Shown one piece after another: positions 35,835 through 43,795 of a DNA stretch of 55,472 nt (position 1 is the first letter of the stretch; the number at the start of each line of letters is the position of its first letter). Source of the stretch: an uncultured Ruminococcus sp. (GTDB taxonomy: Bacteria; Bacillota; Clostridia; Oscillospirales; Ruminococcaceae); the NCBI RefSeq assembly GCF_937915125.1, contig NZ_CALDMP010000034.1, positions 1-55,472 of the forward strand. The letters run 5' to 3'. The position numbers and the translations under genes are program-made. The notes below the pieces were generated by a model. That model saw nothing but the letters and a program-made list of their open reading frames with translations, did no database searches and had not been told where the DNA came from.

Positions 35835-36596
35835 TCATATGCCTCCAAATCGTCTGCCGCGCTGTGCATAGTCCACCAGTGCCTTATTCAGTTCGTTCCG
35901 GTTGAAGTCCGGCCAGAGCACATCGGTGAAATAGTACTCCGCATAGGCGCACTGCCAGATGAGATAATTGGACAGCCGCAGCTCGCCGCTGGGACGGATC
36001 AACAAGTCCACGTCCGGCAGTCCGGCGGTGTATAAATTGTCCGCAATGGTCTGCTCTGTGATGGCAGAGGGATCCAATTCCCCAGCCGACACCTGCTGTG
36101 CAATACACTGGGTGGCATGTCGGATCTCATCTCTGCCGCCGTAGTTGATGGCAAGAATCAGATTCATCTTTTCGAAATCCTTGGAATCCTCTTCCAGTTC
36201 CTGCATCCGCTTTTGCAGCCGATCCTGCAATCTGCTGCGGTCACCTACGAAGATCATACGTACACGCCGTTCCAGATACTGATCCGCTTCGCAGAGATAA
36301 TCCCAGAACAGATCCATAATGGCATCTACTTCGTCCTGAGGACGTTTCCAGTTTTCCGTGGAAAATACATAGAAAGAAGCATTCCGCAAGCCGATATCCC
36401 GGCAGTACAGGGACAGATCCTTGAAGTTCTTAGCGCCTTCCCTATGTCCGAATTTTCTGGGCATACCACGCTTGGTTGCCCAGCGTCCGTTTCCGTCCAT
36501 AATAAATCCCACATGCTGGGGCAGTACCTCTGGCAATGCAATGGCGGAATCTGTCTGGGTTTGTGCATTCTTTTTACTAAAAAACGGCAATGCCAT
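35835..36596 (-). CDS. uppS: Undecaprenyl diphosphate synthase
   Basis: cis-Prenyltransferase that builds the C55 lipid carrier for peptidoglycan. It has 253 residues. The catalytic aspartate and phosphate loop lie in VGFIMDGNGRWATKRG; FGHREGAKN and YVFSTENWKRP follow; near the C-terminus DLLIRPSGELRLSNYLIWQ and YFTDVLWPDF are typical. The start at 36596 has GGAG 9 nt upstream; a TTG three codons earlier is not used. It couples lipid carrier synthesis with cdsA and dxr in the same run. Confidence 0.97.
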   Translation of the reverse strand: MALPFFSKKNAQTQTDSAIALPEVLPQHVGFIMDGNGRWATKRGMPRKFGHREGAKNFKDLSLYCRDIGLRNASFYVFSTENWKRPQDEVDAIMDLFWDYLCEADQYLERRVRMIFVGDRSRLQDRLQKRMQELEEDSKDFEKMNLILAINYGGRDEIRHATQCIAQQVSAGELDPSAITEQTIADNLYTAGLPDVDLLIRPSGELRLSNYLIWQCAYAEYYFTDVLWPDFNRNELNKALVDYAQRGRRFGGI

Positions 36597-36634
36597 GCAG
36601 TTCAACTCCTATCCGATATCCGAGCCTATCCCGA

Positions 36635-37189
36635 TCAGATGCTCATGATCTCCTTATCCTTGTCAGCAACCATCTTATCCACTTCTGTGCAGTACTTATC
36701 TGTCAGATTCTGGATCTTCTTTTCGCCGTCCTTTACTTCGTCCTCAGTCAGCTCAGACGCCTTTTTCTTCGCCTTCAGCTTTTCCATGGTATCACGGCGC
36801 ACATTGCGGACAGCAACCTTGGTATCCTCACCGATCTTTTTGATGCTCTTGCAGAGTTCCTTACGGCGATCCTCTGTCAGCTGGGGGAACACCAGACGGA
36901 GCACCTTGCCGTCATTGGTGGGCGTGATTCCCACATCAGAAGCCAGGATTGCCTTTTCGATGGCTTTCAGGGTAGTCGCATCCCACGGCTGGATCACCAG
37001 AATGCGTGCCTCTGATACAGAGACAGCAGCCATTTGCTGGATGGGTGTGGGTACACCATAATAATCCACCATGACCTTATCCAGCACAGCCGGATTGGCA
37101 CGACCTGCACGAATGGTCGTAAACTCGTGTTCCAGACGGCCGATGGACTTTTTCATCTTTTCCTCAGTTTCCTTCAACAGTTCTTTCAT
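36635..37189 (-). CDS. frr: Ribosome recycling factor
   Basis: Splits post-termination ribosomes together with EF-G. It has 184 residues, the family length, with the characteristic REL... pattern: TIRAGRANPAVLDKVMVDYYG near residue 30 and LTEDRRKELCKSIKKIGED. It follows pyrH in the same unit, as in many bacteria. Only a weak GGGGA lies close to the ATG; a strong AAAGGAG at 37216-37222 is 26 nt away with a small GC hairpin in between (separate entry). Confidence 0.97.
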   Translation of the reverse strand: MKELLKETEEKMKKSIGRLEHEFTTIRAGRANPAVLDKVMVDYYGVPTPIQQMAAVSVSEARILVIQPWDATTLKAIEKAILASDVGITPTNDGKVLRLVFPQLTEDRRKELCKSIKKIGEDTKVAVRNVRRDTMEKLKAKKKASELTEDEVKDGEKKIQNLTDKYCTEVDKMVADKDKEIMSI

Positions 37190-37222
37190 AGCTCATTTCC
37201 CCGGGGTCACCGGGACTCCTTT
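37187..37222 (-). promoter_or_regulatory. Shine-Dalgarno, hairpin and ATG arrangement for frr
   Basis: On the minus strand AAAGGAG (37216-37222) is followed one base later by CCCGG-TGACC-CCGGG (37200-37214), a 5-bp GC stem, then 10 nt to the frr ATG. Folding would cut the effective distance from 26 to 11 nt. A nearer GGGGA could also serve. Confidence 0.4.
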
Positions 37223-37251
37223 CCATACATTTTACTTGCAAGACAATGTGA

Positions 37252-37983
37252 TTATGCGTTTTCGTCTGTACTTTCGCTTTCGGCAACAACAGTTCCCACG
37301 TCCTTGCCCATAACAGCGTCATAGATATTATCCGGGCGGCTCAGATCAAATACCAGCATAGGCATTTCGTTATCCCGGCACATAGAAGCAGCGGTGCTGT
37401 CCATGACCTGGAGTGCGCTGCCCAGTACATCGCTGAATGTCAGGCGGTCATAACGTACAGCATCCTCATACTTGTGGGGATCCTTGTTATACACGCCGTC
37501 CACCATGGTAGCTTTCAGCAGGATATCCGCTTCAATTTCCACGGCACGCAAGGTCGCTGCCGTGTCTGTCGAAAAGAACGGGCTTCCGGTGCCGCATCCG
37601 AAGATGACAACTCTGCCCTTATTCAGATGCGAAATGGCACGATTGCGGATATACGGCTCAGCAATCTGCTGCATACTGATGGCGGTCTGTACGCGGACAT
37701 CCACGCCGAGAGATTCCAGCAGGTCTGCAACGGCAAGTGCATTCATGGTCGTTGCCAGCATGCCAATATGGTCTGCACGGGTACGATCCATATTCTGACT
37801 GGAACGTCCGCGCCAGAAATTGCCGCCGCCTACAACGATTCCCATCTGTACGCCGGCATCCACACACTTCTTGATGCTCTGGCAGATCGGCAGCATAGTT
37901 TCAGTATCCAATCCGGTTTTTTTCGGGCCGGCAAGCGCTTCGCCGCTCAGTTTCAGAAGAACCCTTTTGTATTTTGGTTTCAT
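37252..37983 (-). CDS. pyrH: UMP kinase
   Basis: Phosphorylates UMP to UDP in pyrimidine synthesis; hexameric amino acid kinase-fold enzyme. It has 243 residues. The phosphate loop is RVLLKLSGEALAG, VGGGNFWRGR is the glycine-rich block, and DHIGMLATTMNALA and GTGSPFFSTDTAA are typical UMP kinase motifs. The start at 37983 has AAAGGA 9 nt upstream; the frame extends 30 codons further without support. It heads the pyrH-frr-uppS-cdsA-dxr-rseP-ispG-polC run and has its own promoter. Confidence 0.97.
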   Translation of the reverse strand: MKPKYKRVLLKLSGEALAGPKKTGLDTETMLPICQSIKKCVDAGVQMGIVVGGGNFWRGRSSQNMDRTRADHIGMLATTMNALAVADLLESLGVDVRVQTAISMQQIAEPYIRNRAISHLNKGRVVIFGCGTGSPFFSTDTAATLRAVEIEADILLKATMVDGVYNKDPHKYEDAVRYDRLTFSDVLGSALQVMDSTAASMCRDNEMPMLVFDLSRPDNIYDAVMGKDVGTVVAESESTDENA

Positions 37984-38088
37984 ACTTCCTATTCCTTTCG
38001 TATATGTCTCTTGTGCGGATCTTCCAATGGCAGATCCATATGATCCGGGAAGTGCTGCTGCAACACAGCGCACAGACTTCCTGTACTT

Positions 38089-38117
38089 ATTTTACACTAT
38101 TTTTCGTGAAATGTAAA
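38089..38117 (-). promoter_or_regulatory. Promoter of the pyrH-to-polC run
   Basis: TTTACA (38112-38117) and TAAAAT (38089-38094) on the minus strand are 17 bp apart. It lies directly after the tsf terminator, so this long run starts a new transcript. The roughly 100-nt leader contains a small GGATCT/AGATCC hairpin (38017-38037). Confidence 0.7.
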
Positions 38118-38137
38118 GTGATTTATAGGAAAAAATC

Positions 38138-38174
38138 AAAAAAAGAGCATGGCAACCGCCACGCTCCTTTTTTT
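38138..38174 (-). terminator. Intrinsic terminator of rpsB-tsf
   Basis: On the minus strand GAGCGTGGC and GCCATGCTC form a 9-bp stem with one G-U pair and a GGTT loop, flanked by A7 and T7 runs. It lies 31 bases beyond the tsf stop and just before the pyrH promoter. Confidence 0.9.
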
Positions 38175-38205
38175 CGGCAAAATCGCCTTATGAAATACGA
38201 TTTGT

Positions 38206-39129
38206 TTACTTGATCATGCTTGCAATTTCTTCTGCAAAGTTGTCAGCCTTCTTCTCGATGCCCTCGCCACGCTCGAAACGAACGAACTGTGTGATCTCGA
38301 TGGTAGTGCCAGCTTCCTTTGCAACGCTGTTGACATATTCCTGAACAGAAAGCTTGTTTTCCTTAACAAAGCTCTGCTCCAGCAGGCAGTTTTCTTCGTA
38401 GTACTTGCCGACCTTACCAGCAGCGATCTTTTCCTTTACCTGATCCGGCTTGTTTGCCATCTTCGGATCCTCAGCCATCTGAGCCAGGATGATCTTCTTC
38501 TCTTCATCCAGAACAGAAGCCGGAACATCTTCACGCTTCAGATACGGCGGATTCATAGCAGCAACCTGCAGTGCGCAATCCTTTGCAGCAGTCAGAACCT
38601 GTGCAGTTGCGCCTGCCGGAGAAGCAGCCTGTACCAGAACACCGATCTGGCCATTGCCGTGTACATAAGGAACCAGAATGCCTTCCAGACGAGTGAAGCG
38701 GCGGATCTGGAGATTCTCACGGATCTTCAGGAATACTTCCTGCAGTGCCTCTTCAACGGTAATAGTGCCGCCGGAGATTACAGTTGCCTTCAGTGCTTCA
38801 ACATCAGCCGGATTCTTTTCAATAATGGTGTCTGCAACCTTGTCTACAAATGCCTTGAAATCAGCAGTATCAGCAGCAAAGTCTGTTTCAGAGTTGATTT
38901 CAACAACGCAGCCAACAGTGTTGTCTGCATTTACCTTTGCAATAACCTTGCCTTCTGCAGCAACACGGCCAGCCTTCTTTGCCTGGGTAGCCAGTCCCTT
39001 TTCACGCAGCAGCTCAATTGCCTTTTCAACATCGCCGTCTGCTTCCGTCAGAGCCTTCTTGCAGTCCATCATGCCTACACCAGTGGACTTACGCAGTTCA
39101 TTGACATCTTTTGCTGTAAAATTAGCCAT
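38206..39129 (-). CDS. tsf: Translation elongation factor Ts
   Basis: Guanine nucleotide exchange factor for EF-Tu. It has 307 residues. The N-terminal UBA-like domain reads VNELRKSTGVGMMDCKKALTEADGD, and the EF-Tu contacting motif reads NSETDFAADTADF, near the usual TDFVA. The C-terminal dimerisation region includes SVQEYVNSVAKEAG. The start at 39129 has GAGGAGG 9 nt upstream. It follows rpsB, from which it is separated by an intrinsic terminator-like hairpin. Confidence 0.98.
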   Translation of the reverse strand: MANFTAKDVNELRKSTGVGMMDCKKALTEADGDVEKAIELLREKGLATQAKKAGRVAAEGKVIAKVNADNTVGCVVEINSETDFAADTADFKAFVDKVADTIIEKNPADVEALKATVISGGTITVEEALQEVFLKIRENLQIRRFTRLEGILVPYVHGNGQIGVLVQAASPAGATAQVLTAAKDCALQVAAMNPPYLKREDVPASVLDEEKKIILAQMAEDPKMANKPDQVKEKIAAGKVGKYYEENCLLEQSFVKENKLSVQEYVNSVAKEAGTTIEITQFVRFERGEGIEKKADNFAEEIASMIK

Positions 39130-39167
39130 TGGATGATTCCTCCTCAAATTATATCTGCGATACTTTC

Positions 39168-39211
39168 AAAAAACCCGAATATGATTTGCGAAAACCAGCA
39201 CATATCCGGGT
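39168..39211 (-). terminator. Terminator-like hairpin between rpsB and tsf
   Basis: On the minus strand ACCCGGATAT and ATATTCGGGT (39202-39211 and 39173-39182) form a 10-bp stem with one G-U pair and a 19-nt loop, followed by six T. It lies between the rpsB stop and the tsf start with no clear promoter after it, so it is best read as a partial terminator (attenuator). Confidence 0.75.
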
Positions 39212-39231
39212 CATGAATCCATTTATTTCGC

Positions 39232-39975
39232 TTATTCAGCAGCTGCCTCAGCTGTCTCAGCCTCAGCCGCCTCTGCCTCTGCAGCAGCATCTGCGCCCTG
39301 ACGGCCTTCGATGATTGCATCAGCCATTACGCCAGCGATGAGCTTTACGGCACGGATCGCATCATCGTTGCCCGGGATCACATAATCGATCTCGTCCGGA
39401 TCGCAGTTGGTATCTACGATAGCAACGATCGGGATGTTCAGCTTCTTTGCCTCAGCAACAGCAATACGCTCCTTGCGGGGGTCAACGATGAACAGTGCAC
39501 CCGGCAGCTTCTTCATGTCCTTGATACCGCCCAGGAACTTTTCCAGCTTCTCAATTTCGAGCTGCAGCTTGCCAACTTCCTTCTTCGGCAGCAGATCAAA
39601 TGTGCCGTCTGTCTCCATTTCGTGGAGCTGTTCCAGACGCTTGATTCTTCTCTGAATGGTGGTAAAGTTCGTCATCATACCGCCCAGCCAACGTGCGTTT
39701 ACATAGTAAGCACCTGCACGTGTAGCTTCTTCCTTGATGGATTCGCCAGCCTGCTTCTTGGTGCCGACAAACAGTACGGATTCACCCTGTGCAGCCAGGT
39801 CACGAACGAACATATAAGCTTCGTCCAGCTTCTTTACGGTCTTCTGCAGATCGATAATATAGATACCGTTCCGCTCGGTGAAAATGTACGGAGCCATTTT
39901 CGGGTTCCATCTTCTGGTCTGGTGACCAAAGTGTACGCCAGCTTCCAGGAGCTGCTTCATTGATACTACGCCCAT
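39232..39975 (-). CDS. rpsB: 30S ribosomal protein S2
   Basis: Component of the small ribosomal subunit that binds 16S rRNA late in assembly. It has 247 residues. Family blocks: KQLLEAGVHFGHQTRRWNPK, PYIFTERNGIYIIDLQKT, YYVNARWLGGMMTNF, and VDTNCDPDEIDYVIPGNDDA. The C-terminus is Ala/Glu-rich (AAAEAEAAEAETAEAAAE), a low-complexity tail. AGGAGG lies 8 nt before the ATG; a second ATG five codons in is less well placed. The rpsB-tsf order is conserved in bacteria. Confidence 0.98.
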   Translation of the reverse strand: MGVVSMKQLLEAGVHFGHQTRRWNPKMAPYIFTERNGIYIIDLQKTVKKLDEAYMFVRDLAAQGESVLFVGTKKQAGESIKEEATRAGAYYVNARWLGGMMTNFTTIQRRIKRLEQLHEMETDGTFDLLPKKEVGKLQLEIEKLEKFLGGIKDMKKLPGALFIVDPRKERIAVAEAKKLNIPIVAIVDTNCDPDEIDYVIPGNDDAIRAVKLIAGVMADAIIEGRQGADAAAEAEAAEAETAEAAAE

Positions 39976-40024
39976 TGTGTAGTCCTCCTAATATATTGGT
40001 TTTGCTTCCTCCGCATTTCCTATA

Positions 40025-40065
40025 GAATGCACAACTCTGCCGATATGCAAAGCACCGGCACATTC
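40025..40065 (-). other. Structured 5' leader of rpsB
   Basis: In the minus-strand leader, GAATG (40061-40065) pairs with CATTC (40025-40029). TGCCG (40056-40060) directly stacked inside pairs with CGGCA (40038-40042), leaving an 8-nt bulge on one side and a 13-nt loop. The leader between promoter and rpsB is about 110 nt. It could be a site for S2 autoregulation, but I do not recognise a described motif. Confidence 0.45.
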
Positions 40066-40092
40066 CAGGACATGCGTGCGAACTGCCTTTTT

Positions 40093-40121
40093 ATTATACC
40101 AAAAAAGGTCGGTTCTGGCAA
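40093..40121 (-). promoter_or_regulatory. Promoter of rpsB-tsf
   Basis: TTGCCA (40116-40121) and TATAAT (40093-40098) on the minus strand are 17 bp apart, a near-consensus sigma-A promoter, as expected for ribosomal protein genes. Transcription would begin about 110 nt before the rpsB ATG. Confidence 0.85.
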
Positions 40122-40146
40122 GGTTTCTGTATGAAAAATATTCCCG

Positions 40147-40425
40147 TTAATTTCTCTTGATTTTTGTGCATGTTGTACAATCTTCAGAATCCCCCAGTGC
40201 CACCAGAATGGTATCCTTTCCGATGAGATGAATCTGGCGGAAGCCGATGACGCAGTTTTCCCTTGGCCCGAACAGACCCAGTATCCTCGGTCTGCCGTAC
40301 AGGATCAGGGCTGTCACCGCTGCGGTTTCCGCATCCAGTTCCAGATCATCCACCCGTCCCAGATTTTCCCCGTTGACCACATTGATGACATCCTTGCTGC
40401 GCAGTTCCTCCAGCGTACAGACCAT
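40147..40425 (-). CDS. YlmC/YmxH family sporulation protein
   Basis: A 92-residue PRC-barrel-like protein. Members of this family are found in spore formers; their precise role is unclear. Diagnostic text is LRSKDVINVVNGENLGRVDDLELD, RILGLFGPRENCVI, and IHLIGKDTILV. GAGGTG lies 6 nt before the ATG at 40425; a GTG three codons earlier overlaps that site. It follows a CmpB-like membrane protein gene and precedes the rpsB promoter. Confidence 0.88.
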   Translation of the reverse strand: MVCTLEELRSKDVINVVNGENLGRVDDLELDAETAAVTALILYGRPRILGLFGPRENCVIGFRQIHLIGKDTILVALGDSEDCTTCTKIKRN

Positions 40426-40470
40426 TCCAATCACCTCTGTGAGAGATTATGCGCAGTTTCCCGGAATCTT

Positions 40471-41031
40471 TCATGCGAAGATACGATACAGCAGCGTTGC
40501 AATCAGATCAATGCCAAACACCGCTGCCGCAATACCGCTCACCCAGTTCAGCACCCGCTTGGACATCAGCCCGGTCAACTTTGCAAACAGCGGGCGCAGC
40601 AGATACAGGAATAGTACGCCACCAATGCCAAAGCGGACAGACGGTGAAAGGGCAACGCGTGCCTGGAAGTTAATAGCATAATCCGCATAGGTCTGCCACG
40701 GCCAGCTGCCGGTCGTCCATTCCAATAAGTAGCTTGCGGCAAGTTCGATGAGGGTTGCTACCACACCGCAGCCTATAAATACAGCAATTGGACGGAGCCA
40801 GCGGACGCTCCATTTCAGTTCCATCTCCATCAACTTCCCGAAGCACAGAAAAAATGCCAGCATCCCCACACCGTACACCGGGCAGTAGGGACCGAACAAC
40901 ACACCACGGTTGCTGAATCCCCAGTGATACACCACGACTTCCAGAAATACCTCATAGCACCAGCCAATGATTGCCGCCATGAGAAAATAGAGAAACAATT
41001 TCTGGACTGTTTCAAAGTTCAGTTTTTTCAT
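40471..41031 (-). CDS. Putative ABC-transporter type IV (CmpB-like) membrane protein
   Basis: A 186-residue integral membrane protein with about five hydrophobic spans. The motif IGWCYEVFLEVVVYHWGFSN followed by RGVLFGPYCPVYGVG is the hallmark of the PF06541 family, annotated as putative ABC-transporter type IV but with no shown transport activity. The ATG at 41031 has GAGGTG close upstream; the open frame extends 65 codons into the transketolase terminator region and is rejected. No ATPase partner gene is adjacent. Confidence 0.85.
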   Translation of the reverse strand: MKKLNFETVQKLFLYFLMAAIIGWCYEVFLEVVVYHWGFSNRGVLFGPYCPVYGVGMLAFFLCFGKLMEMELKWSVRWLRPIAVFIGCGVVATLIELAASYLLEWTTGSWPWQTYADYAINFQARVALSPSVRFGIGGVLFLYLLRPLFAKLTGLMSKRVLNWVSGIAAAVFGIDLIATLLYRIFA

Positions 41032-41051
41032 TGTAACACCTCTTCTGTCAG

Positions 41052-41095
41052 AAACGGCAGGCATTTTCAAACTGGAAACGCCTGCCGTTTTTTTT
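41052..41095. terminator. Terminator-like hairpin after transketolase
   Basis: AAACGGCAGGC (41052-41062) pairs perfectly with GCCTGCCGTTT (41080-41090) over 11 bp with a 17-nt loop. In the minus direction, that of the transketolase genes, the tail is TTTCTG preceded by an A-run; in the plus direction eight T follow. I read it as the end of the transketolase unit with moderate efficiency. Confidence 0.65.
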
Positions 41096-41119
41096 AGAAC
41101 AATCAATAATCTGATAGAA

Positions 41120-42070
41120 TTACTTCTTTTCTGCAACTGCTTTCTTTGCCACAGTCGCAATGTTATCCGCACACAGACCGAACTCCTTAAGGAGATCCAC
41201 AGCCGGGCCGGAATGACCATATTCATCGTTAACGCCGATGCGTACTACCGGAACGGGACAGCAGGAAGTTACCGCTTCTGCCACTGCACTGCCCAGACCA
41301 CCGATAATGCTGTGCTCTTCCACAGTCACCAGCAGACCAGTTTCCTCAGCTGCCTTGCAGATCAGGTCAGTATCCAGAGGCTTGATGGTGTGGATATTCA
41401 ACACACGTGCATGGATGCCCTCAGCCTCCAGCTGCTGCGCAGCCTGCATTGCTTCGGAAACCATAAGACCAGTTGCTACCAATGTCAGGTCACTGCCCTC
41501 ACGGAGTGTCAGACCCTTGCCGATGGTGAACTTGTAAGTTGCCGGATCGTTGAAGATCGGTGCAGCCAGTCTGCCGAAACGCAGATAGACCGGACCTTCG
41601 TGCTGGATGGCAGCCTCAACAGCAGCCTTTGCCTCGACATCATCTGCCGGGTTGAGGATGGTCATGCCTGGAATGGTACGCATCAGGGCAATATCCTCGT
41701 TACACTGGTGGGTCGCACCGTCCTCACCTACGGAAATACCAGCATGGGTTGCGCCGATCTTCACATTCAGGTGGGGATACCCAATGGAATTGCGGACAAT
41801 TTCAAATGCTCTGCCAGCGGCGAACATGGCAAATGTGCTGGCAAAGGGGATCTTTCCAGCAGTTGCCAGACCGGCAGCTACGCCCATCATATTGGCTTCG
41901 GCAATACCGCAGTCGAAGAAACGCTCCGGATATGCCTTCTTAAAGATGCCGGTTTTTGTAGCGGCAGCAAGGTCAGCGTCTAATACTACCAGATCCGGGT
42001 ACTTTTCCGCCAGGTCACGCAATGCTTCGCCATAGCTTTCTCTTGTTGCTTTCTTCTGAACCTCTGCCAT
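41120..42070 (-). CDS. Transketolase, C-terminal subunit
   Basis: The pyrimidine-binding and C-terminal half of a split transketolase, acting in the non-oxidative pentose phosphate pathway with thiamine diphosphate. It has 316 residues. The central region has DADLAAATKTGIFKKAYPERF, DCGIAEANMMGVAAGLA with the cofactor-activating glutamate, and THAGISVGEDGATHQCNEDI. The C-terminal domain includes ARVLNIHTIKPLD. GGAGGG precedes the ATG, 3 bases after the N-terminal subunit gene. Sequence cannot exclude a 1-deoxyxylulose synthase-like substrate, but the split form is typically transketolase. Confidence 0.93.
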   Translation of the reverse strand: MAEVQKKATRESYGEALRDLAEKYPDLVVLDADLAAATKTGIFKKAYPERFFDCGIAEANMMGVAAGLATAGKIPFASTFAMFAAGRAFEIVRNSIGYPHLNVKIGATHAGISVGEDGATHQCNEDIALMRTIPGMTILNPADDVEAKAAVEAAIQHEGPVYLRFGRLAAPIFNDPATYKFTIGKGLTLREGSDLTLVATGLMVSEAMQAAQQLEAEGIHARVLNIHTIKPLDTDLICKAAEETGLLVTVEEHSIIGGLGSAVAEAVTSCCPVPVVRIGVNDEYGHSGPAVDLLKEFGLCADNIATVAKKAVAEKK

Positions 42071-42073
42071 CGT

Positions 42074-42913
42074 TTAACCCTCCAGTTCCATCAGCTGTGC
42101 AGAAAGCTCTGCCATTGCCTGTTCATATTCTGCCTGATTCGGTGCCTTGCCGTGCCAGCCGACCTGGTTTTCCATAAAGGATACGCCCTTACCCTTGACA
42201 CTCTTCTGAATGATGGCAACCGGCTTTCCAACGACAGACTCCGCCTCCTGGATTGCTGCTTCGATGGAATCAAAATCATGTGCGTCCATACGAATCACAT
42301 GCCAGCCGAATGCCTCGAATTTCTCCGGAATCGGCTCCGGCGAGCAGACATCGGTGATCTTGCCGTCGATCTGCAAACCGTTGTTGTCCACAATGGCAAC
42401 CAGAGAATCCAGCTGATAATGTGCTGCGAACATGGCTGCCTCCCAGACCTGTCCCTCTTCGATCTCACCGTCGCCCAGAATAGTATACACCTTATAAGCC
42501 GCATTGTCCATCTTCGCTGCCAATGCCATACCGCAGGCCGCAGAGATACCCTGCCCCAGAGAACCGCTGGACATATCCACACCTGGGATATGAATGCAGG
42601 GATGTCCCTGCAGCAGTGCGCCGATGTGACGCAGGGACTTCAGCTCTTCCTTGGGGAAAAAGCCACGCTCTGCCAGTGTGGAATACAGTGCCGGTGCGCA
42701 GTGTCCCTTGGACAACACCAGACGGTCACGGTCTGCCATATCGGGATTTTTCGGGTCAACGTGCATTTTTGCAAAATAAAGATAGGTCAGTGTGTCACAG
42801 ATCGAGAGGGAGCCGCCCGGATGACCGGATTTTGCGTTGTAGGTACCCTCAACAACACCCATTCGAATGCGGCAAGCTGTTGCCTGCAGCTGTTTTTTGG
42901 TCATTTCATCCAT
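42074..42913 (-). CDS. Transketolase, N-terminal subunit
   Basis: The diphosphate-binding half of the split transketolase, 279 residues. The substrate-side motif is NAKSGHPGGSLSICD; the thiamine diphosphate and magnesium motif is ILGDGEIEEGQVWEAAMFA ending in VDNNGLQIDG. QGISAACGMALAAK and VKGKGVSFMEN are typical. GGAGG lies 8 nt before the ATG at 42913; the open frame begins 5 codons earlier without support. It forms an operon with the C-terminal half. Confidence 0.94.
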   Translation of the reverse strand: MDEMTKKQLQATACRIRMGVVEGTYNAKSGHPGGSLSICDTLTYLYFAKMHVDPKNPDMADRDRLVLSKGHCAPALYSTLAERGFFPKEELKSLRHIGALLQGHPCIHIPGVDMSSGSLGQGISAACGMALAAKMDNAAYKVYTILGDGEIEEGQVWEAAMFAAHYQLDSLVAIVDNNGLQIDGKITDVCSPEPIPEKFEAFGWHVIRMDAHDFDSIEAAIQEAESVVGKPVAIIQKSVKGKGVSFMENQVGWHGKAPNQAEYEQAMAELSAQLMELEG

Positions 42914-42962
42914 TCTATGAACCTCCAATGATTTTGATATGGAACCTTGCGATGATGCAAAG

Positions 42963-43781
42963 TTATTCGGAAGATCCGCATAAAATATGATCGATCAGCT
43001 CTGCAATTGCATGTGTTTCACAGGAATTTTCAAGCTGAATATCCACAATTTCTTTCACACAGGGCTGTGCGTTGGACGGACAGGCGCTGAGATCCGCTTC
43101 CTGCAGCATTTCCAGATCGTTATCGAAATCCCCGGCTGCCACGATACGCAGCTCCGGCATAGCGCACAGTGTCCGGTATTTCCGCAGTGCACTTCCCTTT
43201 GTGGTGCCCTTGGGCAGCATTTCGTAAAAGCGTGCCTCAGACTGCACAAAATCCGCACAGTCCCAGCCCTGCGCCTGGAAAAATGCGACCAGATCGGGCA
43301 TTCGTTCCGGTGCAATGGCAAAGAGTACCTTGAGCCATCCCCCTGCCGGGATTTCCTCTGGCATCATGAGGATAGGTTCCACCTGGCATATCTCCAGATG
43401 CTCCTTTTCATATACTGTCATGCGAGACACATATGTACCGTCCTCCCGGAGAATCTCCGCTGAAACATCCGGGAATGCATCCAGCACTATCCGTGTGATC
43501 TGAACTGCATCCGGCGGCAATGTCACTGTATCCAGCATGTTCCCGGATACCGGGTCGTATATCGCCGCACCGTTGAAGAGAATGACCGGCATATCCGGCT
43601 GCAGCTTCTGCAAATACCGCTGTGACGCCTGCAATGTCCGTCCTGTGGCAATGGCAAATCTGCCGCCTTTCTGCCGGAATTCCGTAATGGATGCAAGATC
43701 TGCCGGGGTGATTTCCTTACTGGCAGGCAACAGTGTTCCGTCCAGATCTGTCAGCAGCAGAGTGTTCTCCAGTGTTTCCAT
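42963..43781 (-). CDS. Cof-type HAD-IIB family phosphatase
   Basis: A 272-residue cytosolic phosphatase of the Cof subfamily; substrates are usually sugar phosphates or flavin precursors and cannot be told from sequence. Motif I is LLLTDLDGTLLP with the nucleophilic aspartate; motif II is ATGRT; motif III lysine lies in the KGTTKGSALRKY segment; motif IV is AAGDFDNDLEML. The ATG at 43781 has AAGGAG 7 nt upstream. It sits between rluD and the transketolase genes. Confidence 0.9.
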   Translation of the reverse strand: METLENTLLLTDLDGTLLPASKEITPADLASITEFRQKGGRFAIATGRTLQASQRYLQKLQPDMPVILFNGAAIYDPVSGNMLDTVTLPPDAVQITRIVLDAFPDVSAEILREDGTYVSRMTVYEKEHLEICQVEPILMMPEEIPAGGWLKVLFAIAPERMPDLVAFFQAQGWDCADFVQSEARFYEMLPKGTTKGSALRKYRTLCAMPELRIVAAGDFDNDLEMLQEADLSACPSNAQPCVKEIVDIQLENSCETHAIAELIDHILCGSSE

Positions 43782-43795
43782 AGGCACGCTCCTTT

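Noticed and set aside
39140..39160. TATAAT just before tsf as a tsf promoter
   Set aside because: Its start point would fall inside the Shine-Dalgarno and there is no -35 at a usable distance.
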